Positions 58,691 to 64,000 of a DNA stretch of 64,000 nt are shown piece by piece. The notes beneath the pieces are model-generated. The model saw only the letters and a program-made list of their open reading frames with translations, made no database searches and was not told the origin of the DNA. Within the stretch, counting starts at the first letter, position 1; each line of letters opens with the position of its first letter. Both the position numbers and the translations under genes were made by a program. The stretch lies in contig NZ_FNDR01000002.1 of NCBI RefSeq assembly GCF_900099805.1, forward strand, positions 248,001 through 312,000, in the 5' to 3' direction. Source of the DNA: Variovorax sp. OV700. Its GTDB lineage: Bacteria > Pseudomonadota > Gammaproteobacteria > Burkholderiales > Burkholderiaceae_C.

Positions 58691-59956
58691 TCAGTACTGG
58701 CCCTTGGGCTCGAGGCCGAGCAGGTATTGGCCCACCATCGAAGACACCGCGTCCCAGTTGAGGCTGATGTGGCGCGAGATCGCATTGGTGTCGCGCCACA
58801 TGCGCTGGATCGGCTGGTTCAGGGACAAGCCCGCCCCGCCGACGCTGGCGAACACCGCCTCGACGGCATCGCGCGAGAGTCGCGCGGCAAAGGCATGGTC
58901 GCGGCGGTTGCGAATGCGCTGTTCGACGCTGATGACGTGGCCGTCGACGGCCATCTGTTCCACCTGTGCCGTGTCCCGGTAGAGAAGAAGCCGCGCCGCA
59001 TCGACGCTGGCCGAGGCTTCGGCCAGGCGCGACTGCACCGGAAAGAATTCGCTCAGCCTGCTGCCGCCTCCGGCCACGGCGCCCCGGGTGACGCGCGTGC
59101 CGGCCAACTCGATCAGCTCGTCGACCGCGCCTTGCGCGGTGCCGATGATGGGCGACACAAGGCAAACCGGCACCGCTGAAAGAAAGGGAATGCGGTAGAT
59201 CGGATTCGCGTTGACCTTGGCGCCGGGCGGGCTGTTGGAGGAAGCCTCCGCGAAGGTCAGCTTGCGGTGCCCGGGAATGAACACCGGCTTGTCGATGACG
59301 ATCGCCTTGGACCCCGTGCCCGCCTGGCCGGCCACGTGCCAGTTGTCCTCGATGGCCCAGTCCGACCGGGGCGCGAGTAAGAAGCCGGCCGACGGCGGGG
59401 CGCCTTTTTCTTCGGGCGGAAACTGGACGCCCAGCAGTGCCCACTGCGAGTTGTCCACGTTGGATGCGAAGAGCCACTTGCCTTGCACGAGATAGCCGCC
59501 ATCGACCTTCTCGGCCATGGTCGCCGGCGCATACGAGCCGCAGACGATCGCGCTCGGGTCTTTGCGCCAGACGTCGTCTTGCGCCTCTTCCGGAAAGATC
59601 GCGACCAGCCACTGGTGGATGGCGCCCAGCGAGCAGCCCCATGACGACGATGTGCAGCCGCGCGCCAGTTCGCTGACCACGTCGATGAACGCGGTGAACC
59701 CGTACTCGTACCCGCCGTAGCGCGCGGGCTGCATCAGCCTGAAGAAGCCCGCGTCGTGAAACGCCTGCGTGGTTGCCTCGGAAACGCGGCGGTCCTGTTC
59801 GGTGCGCTGGGCCCGCTCTCGCAGCATGGGCACCAAATTGCTTGCAGATGCAGCTATTGTTTCGATCGAAGGCGCGTCCTTCACGGAAGACTTCCGACCT
59901 GGAGCGGGAAAGTCGACGCGGTTGAGTTGAGCAAACGGGTTCGCGGCTTCAATCAT
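58691..59956 (-). CDS. graD: Flavin-dependent resorcinol 4-hydroxylase, oxygenase component
   Basis: A 421-residue acyl-CoA-dehydrogenase-fold group D monooxygenase (HpaH/HsaA-like): FRLMQPARYGGYEYGFTAFI, SSSWGCSLGAIHQWLVAIFP, NVDNSQWALLGVQFPPEE and a C-terminal helical domain with EQRIRNRRDHAFAARLSRDA and VGGAGLSLNQPIQRMWRDTN. With the reductase it would convert resorcinol to hydroxyquinol. Assignment is based on family plus the decarboxylase, dioxygenase and reductase genes beside it. The start is the ATG at 59956, divergent from a MarR gene. Confidence 0.85.
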   Translation of the reverse strand: MIEAANPFAQLNRVDFPAPGRKSSVKDAPSIETIAASASNLVPMLRERAQRTEQDRRVSEATTQAFHDAGFFRLMQPARYGGYEYGFTAFIDVVSELARGCTSSSWGCSLGAIHQWLVAIFPEEAQDDVWRKDPSAIVCGSYAPATMAEKVDGGYLVQGKWLFASNVDNSQWALLGVQFPPEEKGAPPSAGFLLAPRSDWAIEDNWHVAGQAGTGSKAIVIDKPVFIPGHRKLTFAEASSNSPPGAKVNANPIYRIPFLSAVPVCLVSPIIGTAQGAVDELIELAGTRVTRGAVAGGGSRLSEFFPVQSRLAEASASVDAARLLLYRDTAQVEQMAVDGHVISVEQRIRNRRDHAFAARLSRDAVEAVFASVGGAGLSLNQPIQRMWRDTNAISRHISLNWDAVSSMVGQYLLGLEPKGQY

Positions 59957-60019
59957 GGTGGTCTCCGGATAATTTAAGGGGCATGCGATAGCGAAGGCCT
60001 CGATTGAAATCCATAACAC

Positions 60020-60042
60020 TTGCAAACGCAACTAATAATTGC
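60020..60042. promoter_or_regulatory. Candidate MarR operator in the hydroxylase-marR divergent promoter
   Basis: TTGC-AAAC-GCAA (60020-60031) and the overlapping GCAA-N7-TTGC (60028-60042) form linked inverted half-sites in the AT-rich 134-bp divergent region. MarR proteins bind such short palindromes. The sites lie between the two start codons, where control of both directions is possible. Confidence 0.5.
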
Positions 60043-60090
60043 TTGGGGTTTACGCTATATCTGCGGCTGAATCTGCCTGTAGCATTCGGC

Positions 60091-60627
60091 ATGGCCACAA
60101 GAAAATCCCCCGCACCGGAACCTCGGCAGCTGCGCAGAACCCGTGCTGATGCACCGGCAAAATTGAATGCAACTGCAGACAAGTTGTCCGACCACGATCT
60201 GGAGCGCGCCATTCCCTACCTGCTTGCACGCGCAGGCATGCGAATGGGGCAATCGTTCAGCAAGGAACTCAAGCAGTTCAAGCTCTCGCTGACCGAATGG
60301 CGGGTTTGCGTCGCGCTGCACCACAAGGCGCACCAGCGGCTCTCCGACCTGGCATTGCACACATCGACGGACCCTTCCACCCTCTCCCGCGTGGTCGACG
60401 GCCTTCTGCAGCGCGGCGTGCTGGTGCGCGACCGGTCGGACGAGGATGCCCGCGCACTCGCGCTGAGCCTGACCGAAGCCGGCCGCGATCTCACGCTGCG
60501 GATCATTCCGCTGGCCCAGGTTTACGAGCGCGTTTCGTTGTCCGGGCTCACCGCGGCACAGGCCGAGTCCCTGCGGGACATGCTGCGAATGGTCTACGAC
60601 AACCTGGCCGTCCTGGACAACGAATGA
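60091..60627 (+). CDS. MarR family transcriptional regulator
   Basis: A 178-residue regulator with a 40-residue basic, Pro/Ala-rich N-terminal extension before the winged helix: LSLTEWRVCVALHHKAHQRL, STDPSTLSRVVDGLLQRGVL, VRDRSDEDARALALSLTEAG. It diverges from the resorcinol hydroxylase gene and is followed 24 bp later by a LysR gene. MarR regulators of aromatic pathways release DNA on binding the substrate or its CoA ester. The N-terminal extension is unusual. Confidence 0.9.
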   Translation: MATRKSPAPEPRQLRRTRADAPAKLNATADKLSDHDLERAIPYLLARAGMRMGQSFSKELKQFKLSLTEWRVCVALHHKAHQRLSDLALHTSTDPSTLSRVVDGLLQRGVLVRDRSDEDARALALSLTEAGRDLTLRIIPLAQVYERVSLSGLTAAQAESLRDMLRMVYDNLAVLDNE

Positions 60628-60651
60628 CGGCTCGGTGAAGGAGGCGGCGCG

Positions 60652-61602
60652 ATGAACATCAACTCCATTGACCTGAATCTTTTCCTGGTGTTCCAGGCGA
60701 TCTACGCCACGCGCAGCGTCACTCTCGCAGGCGACCGTCTCGGCATGACGCAATCGGCGGTGAGCAACGCGCTCAAGCGTATGCGCGAACGCTTCAACGA
60801 TGCGCTGTTCGTGCGCACGGCGGACGGAATGGTGCCCACGCCTGTCGCCGAGCGTCTCATCGCGCCCATCGAGGAAGGCATCGCCTGCCTGGCGCAGGCC
60901 GTCGACCAGGGCCGGACCTTCGAGCCGGAGACATCGAGCCGCACGTTCCGGATTGCGGTCAACGACATCGGGCAACTGGTCATGATGCCCGAGCTGCTGT
61001 CCGTCGCACGCGGCATCGCGCCCGGCGTCCGCTTCGAAACCGTGGACGTCTCCATGGCCGACGCGCGGCAGCGGATGCTGCATGGGCAGATCGACATCGC
61101 GTTAGGCAGCTGGGAATCGATGGGGCCATCGTTCTATCAGCAGCGGCTGTTCGACGAGACCTTCGTGGTCCTGATGTCGAAGGCGTCACCCTTGGGCGCC
61201 CGCGAGCGCATCGAGCTCGACGACTACCTCGCGGCCGAACACATCGCCTACCGGCCCCAGGGAACGACCGATTCGCAGCTCCAGCAAACCCTGGACCGTG
61301 CGGGCGCGCTCGATCGGCGGCGGGTCGTGCTCACGGCCGCCCATTCGCTGGGGTTGACCTCGATCGTCGCTACCTCGGGCCTGCTGCTGACCGCGCCGGC
61401 ACGCCTTGCCAAGGCCATGGTGGCGACTCGCGCCGACCTGCGCAGCGTCGACGCGCCCTTCGAGGTCAGGCCCTTCGAGATTCGCCAGCAGTGGCACGAG
61501 CGCTTTCATCAGGACAGCGGCAACCGCTGGCTGCGCGAGCTGATCTTCGGCCTCTTTCACGAGCGATCGAGCCGCGATTCCGCGCCGCAAGCGCGGAGCT
61601 GA
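60652..61602 (+). CDS. LysR family transcriptional regulator
   Basis: A 316-residue regulator with the winged helix RSVTLAGDRLGMTQSAVSNALKRMRERF and NodD-like N-terminus (INSIDLNLFLVFQAIYATRS). The subgroup (NodD/NahR-like, with LFVRTADGMVPTPVAERL) often senses aromatics. It probably activates the resorcylate genes on both sides together with the MarR protein. Ends 3 bp from the convergent maleylacetate reductase gene. Confidence 0.92.
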   Translation: MNINSIDLNLFLVFQAIYATRSVTLAGDRLGMTQSAVSNALKRMRERFNDALFVRTADGMVPTPVAERLIAPIEEGIACLAQAVDQGRTFEPETSSRTFRIAVNDIGQLVMMPELLSVARGIAPGVRFETVDVSMADARQRMLHGQIDIALGSWESMGPSFYQQRLFDETFVVLMSKASPLGARERIELDDYLAAEHIAYRPQGTTDSQLQQTLDRAGALDRRRVVLTAAHSLGLTSIVATSGLLLTAPARLAKAMVATRADLRSVDAPFEVRPFEIRQQWHERFHQDSGNRWLRELIFGLFHERSSRDSAPQARS

Positions 61603-61605
61603 TTT

Positions 61606-62667
61606 TCAAGCCGTTGGCGGGGCGCCTTCGAAGGCGCGTTCGAGCAGGGCGCGCAGTGACGCCTTCTCCAGCGGACGTGGATTGGGATACTGGTTCGACA
61701 CTGCGAGCTCGGCCGCTTTTTGAAGCCCGTCGGCGGGCATGCCGATCGCCTTCAACGACATTGGCGCGCCATGGGCCTGCGCCAATTCAAACAAACCCAT
61801 CGGCGCATCCGCGGCGCCGAGCGCTCTTGCAATCCGGGCCATGGCTTCGGGCGCGGCGTGGGCGTTGTACCTGAGCGCATGCGGAAGAACCACCGTATGC
61901 ACTTGCGCATGCGGCAAGTCGAAGCTGCCGCCCAAGGTGTGGCAAAGCTTGTGGTGCAGGCCCATCGACACCGCGCCCAGCACCGTGCCGCACAGCCAGG
62001 CACCGTAGAGCGCCAGGCTGCGTGCCGAGAGATCGCGCGGATCTTCTCGGAGCGGTTGCAACGACGCGGCGCAAGCGCGGATTCCCTCTTCGGCCATCAA
62101 CGCGACTACGGGATTTCCATCGTGCGCGTACAGGCCCTCCGCCGCATGGGCCATGGCATTGATCGCGCTCGTGACTGTCAGATCCAGGGGCAGCGACAAC
62201 GTGAGCTTGGGGTCGTAGACCACCACGCTCGGAAGCACGCGCGGATCGCGCCCGGTCTTTTTCAGGCCGCCTTCCGTGATGCCATAGATGGGCGTCACTT
62301 CGCTGCCCGCATAGGTCGTCGGCACGGCAATGATGGGCAGCCCCGACTCCAGCGCTATGGCCTTGCCCAGGCCGATGGTCGAGCCGCCTCCGACGGCCAG
62401 CGCGCAGTCTGCCTTCAGCTCCGAGGCCAGTGCGCGAGCCTTGCGCGCGATCTCGATCGGAACATGCATGGCCGCTTCGTCGAAGATGAATGCGACGCGG
62501 CCGGGAAGCCGGTCGGCAATGGCTTCGGCCTGCCCGCGCTGGTTGGGCGTGCACAGCACCAGCGCCCGCCGGGCACCCAGGCACTCGATTTCTGCCGGAA
62601 GCTGGTCGATGCTGTCCGCGCCGAAGACGATGCGCGAAGCGCTCGCGGTGTAGACGAAGCGGTCCAT
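61606..62667 (-). CDS. graC: Maleylacetate reductase
   Basis: A 353-residue group III iron-containing alcohol dehydrogenase-like enzyme reducing maleylacetate to 3-oxoadipate with NAD(P)H. Family marks: FVYTASASRIVFGADSIDQL, ALAVGGGSTIGLGKAIALES, VPTTYAGSEVTPIYGIT, and metal-site histidines in NAMAHAAEGLYA, GLHHKLCHTLGGSFDLPHAQ and VVLPH. It follows the dioxygenase gene by only 4 bp, the last step of the hydroxyquinol branch before the oxoadipate pathway. Confidence 0.95.
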   Translation of the reverse strand: MDRFVYTASASRIVFGADSIDQLPAEIECLGARRALVLCTPNQRGQAEAIADRLPGRVAFIFDEAAMHVPIEIARKARALASELKADCALAVGGGSTIGLGKAIALESGLPIIAVPTTYAGSEVTPIYGITEGGLKKTGRDPRVLPSVVVYDPKLTLSLPLDLTVTSAINAMAHAAEGLYAHDGNPVVALMAEEGIRACAASLQPLREDPRDLSARSLALYGAWLCGTVLGAVSMGLHHKLCHTLGGSFDLPHAQVHTVVLPHALRYNAHAAPEAMARIARALGAADAPMGLFELAQAHGAPMSLKAIGMPADGLQKAAELAVSNQYPNPRPLEKASLRALLERAFEGAPPTA

Positions 62668-62671
62668 GCGT

Positions 62672-63541
62672 CTAGTCCCGCGGCACGCTGTTCAACACGA
62701 AGTCGTAGTCGAGCGTGTAGAACGGTATGTCCATGCGCGTTCCGTCCGGAGCCACGCCAGGCTCGTGGCGCTTCCAGTCGGCGATGAGCGAGGAGCGCAC
62801 GCCGAACACGGCGTCCGATTCCAGATAGCTGCCGCCCGCGCGGAACACATGGGTGATGAGCGGCTCGTAGCCCGTCGCCTTGATCATGAAATGCAGGTGC
62901 GCGGGGCGCCACGGGTGGCGGCCGAGCTGCTCCAGCAACTGGCCGACCGGGCCGTCATGGGGGATGGCATAAGGCACGGCCACGATGGACTTGAAGTGGT
63001 AGCGCCCGTCCTCGATGCTCGTCAGGTGCCCCCGACCCTGCGCATGGTCCAGCTCGGGGCGCTGCACGTCGTACCAGCCCTCATCGTCGGACTGCCACAC
63101 GTCGATGCTTGCATGGGCAATGCGCTCGCCGTCGATGCCGCGGATGGTTCCGCTGACGAAGCAAGGTTCGCCGCTCGCGCCGTTCGCAATGTCGTCGCCA
63201 TGCTTGTACTCTGGCGCATCGGGTACGTAGAAGGGCCCGAACACCGTGGCCTCGGTGCAGCCTGAAGGGCGCCGGTTGCACTGCGCGGTGACGAGCGTCG
63301 ACAAGCCCAACACGTCGGACAGCAGGATGAATTCCTGGCGCTTGTCGTCGGTGATCTTTCCGGCGGCCGTGAGAAAGTCGATGCCGAGTGACCACTCGGC
63401 TTCGGTGAGCTGCACCTCGCGCGCAAAGTCGTGCAGATGCCGCACCAGGCTGTCCATCACCGTCTTCAGGCGCGGGTTGGGCGTTGCGCCTTGCGCCTTG
63501 AGCGCGGCGCTGGTGATGGTCCACTCGTCGATGTCGATCAT
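62672..63541 (-). CDS. graB: Hydroxyquinol 1,2-dioxygenase
   Basis: A 289-residue intradiol dioxygenase. It opens hydroxyquinol to maleylacetate using Fe(III). The typical blocks are present: EWSLGIDFLTAAGKITDDKR, TVFGPFYVPDAPEY, DDEGWYDVQ (first Tyr), DGRYHFKSIVAVPYAIPHDG (second Tyr) and RPAHLHFMI (the His-x-His pair). It lies between the gamma-resorcylate decarboxylase and maleylacetate reductase genes, all leftward. Start ATG 63541. Confidence 0.95.
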   Translation of the reverse strand: MIDIDEWTITSAALKAQGATPNPRLKTVMDSLVRHLHDFAREVQLTEAEWSLGIDFLTAAGKITDDKRQEFILLSDVLGLSTLVTAQCNRRPSGCTEATVFGPFYVPDAPEYKHGDDIANGASGEPCFVSGTIRGIDGERIAHASIDVWQSDDEGWYDVQRPELDHAQGRGHLTSIEDGRYHFKSIVAVPYAIPHDGPVGQLLEQLGRHPWRPAHLHFMIKATGYEPLITHVFRAGGSYLESDAVFGVRSSLIADWKRHEPGVAPDGTRMDIPFYTLDYDFVLNSVPRD

Positions 63542-63567
63542 GGATGACCTTGGCTTTCGGGCGCGGC

Positions 63568-64000
63568 TCAGGATTGCGCCAGCTTGAACAGCGACAGCGC
63601 GTTGGTGCGGCCGATCTTCTTGCGGTCGGCCTCGCTGATGCTCGCATCGTTGAACCAGTTCGACGCATGGTCGATGTTCTCAAAAGGCCAGTCGGTCGAG
63701 AACAGGATCCGGTCCGATCCGATCTCCAGCATCGCATCGATCAGCGTTTGGGTGCGGAAGTTGCCCGACGTCGTGAGATAGAAGTTTTCGTTGAAGTAGT
63801 CGCACAGCTTGCGCTTGGCCGGGTAGCCCTTGGGTGCCTCGACCCAGGCGTTGCGGTGGTCGACGCGCCACATGTTGTAGGGCAGGCCTTCGCCCAGGTG
63901 GCCGAGGATGATCTTGAGGCCCGGATGCCGATCGAAGAGGCCGCTCGCCATCAAGCGCAGCGCGTGAACGGCGGTTTCCTGCGCAAAGGCCCAGGTGGGG
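63568..64000 (-). CDS. graF: Gamma-resorcylate decarboxylase, C-terminal part (cut by right edge)
   Basis: The last 143 residues of an amidohydrolase-superfamily decarboxylase. The visible part reads TWAFAQETAVHALRLMASGL at the edge, then KIILGHLGEGLPYNMWRVDH, YPAKRKLCDYFNENFYLTTS, and SDRILFSTDWPFENIDHASN (metal-binding Asp), closing with SEADRKKIGRTNALSLFKLA. This matches 2,6-dihydroxybenzoate decarboxylase from memory nearly residue for residue. It converts gamma-resorcylate to resorcinol and CO2, the first step of the pathway. Confidence 0.92.
   Translation of the reverse strand, partial: PTWAFAQETAVHALRLMASGLFDRHPGLKIILGHLGEGLPYNMWRVDHRNAWVEAPKGYPAKRKLCDYFNENFYLTTSGNFRTQTLIDAMLEIGSDRILFSTDWPFENIDHASNWFNDASISEADRKKIGRTNALSLFKLAQS

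Overview
The window is GC-rich DNA (about two thirds G+C by eye) with the gene content of a soil or plant-associated betaproteobacterium. Gene families, codon use and intergenic repeats best fit Burkholderiales, Comamonadaceae, probably Variovorax or a close relative; this is an inference. It appears to start at the replication origin of a secondary replicon (megaplasmid or chromid). The first codons of a possible leftward parA lie at the left edge, followed by palindromes, five 22-bp-phased iterons and a rightward Rep_3-type initiator gene. Nearly everything after it is accessory metabolism, regulation and specialised biosynthesis.

Layout. 1-2.0 kb: origin and rep. 2.1-8.2 kb: acetoacetate decarboxylase-like enzyme with an AraC regulator, then an oxalate/formate-type MFS carrier flanked by a NarL-type response regulator and its histidine kinase. 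8.4-10.7 kb: monomeric isocitrate dehydrogenase. 10.7-12.0 kb: decayed DNA with a 25-bp tandem duplication and a broken GNAT gene. 12.1-18.5 kb: tannase-family lipoprotein, BrkB/YihY membrane protein, cupin, a two-gene unit (small ORF plus DUF72/YecE) behind a perfect LexA box, and a ClsC-like phospholipase D lipoprotein. 18.8-26.8 kb: response regulator, hybrid kinase and an 1862-residue fusion of GMC oxidoreductase, alpha/beta-hydrolase and PhoD-like phosphoesterase. 26.9-31.0 kb: mixed housekeeping and small genes, including an RlmN-like radical SAM enzyme and panD.

31.4-42.5 kb is the most distinctive part: a TOMM (thiazole/oxazole-modified peptide) locus. It encodes a Ser/Thr kinase-degenerate cyclase-ATPase-TPR regulator, a 265-residue candidate precursor with a short Ser/Thr/Cys-containing C-terminus, an LCM-type methyltransferase, a fused E1-like/YcaO cyclodehydratase and an FHA-domain protein. 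A same-strand block follows with a RhiA-like protein, a tail-collar protein, a lipoprotein and a small unknown protein. No flavin dehydrogenase or dedicated exporter is visible, so an azoline-type product is predicted.

42.5-53.9 kb: dodecin, a DKNYY lipoprotein, an AraC regulator, a B3/4-domain protein, then a LysR-regulated operon (pirin, isochorismatase-like hydrolase, XapX, amidohydrolase, DoxX, MFS exporter), and Rnk and UspA-type proteins. 53.9-58.1 kb: a periplasmic molybdenum hydroxylase (IorB/IorA type) with its cytochrome c and a divergent LysR. 58.1-64.0 kb: a nearly complete gamma-resorcylate/resorcinol pathway (decarboxylase cut by the right edge, two-component hydroxylase, hydroxyquinol dioxygenase, maleylacetate reductase) with MarR and LysR regulators.
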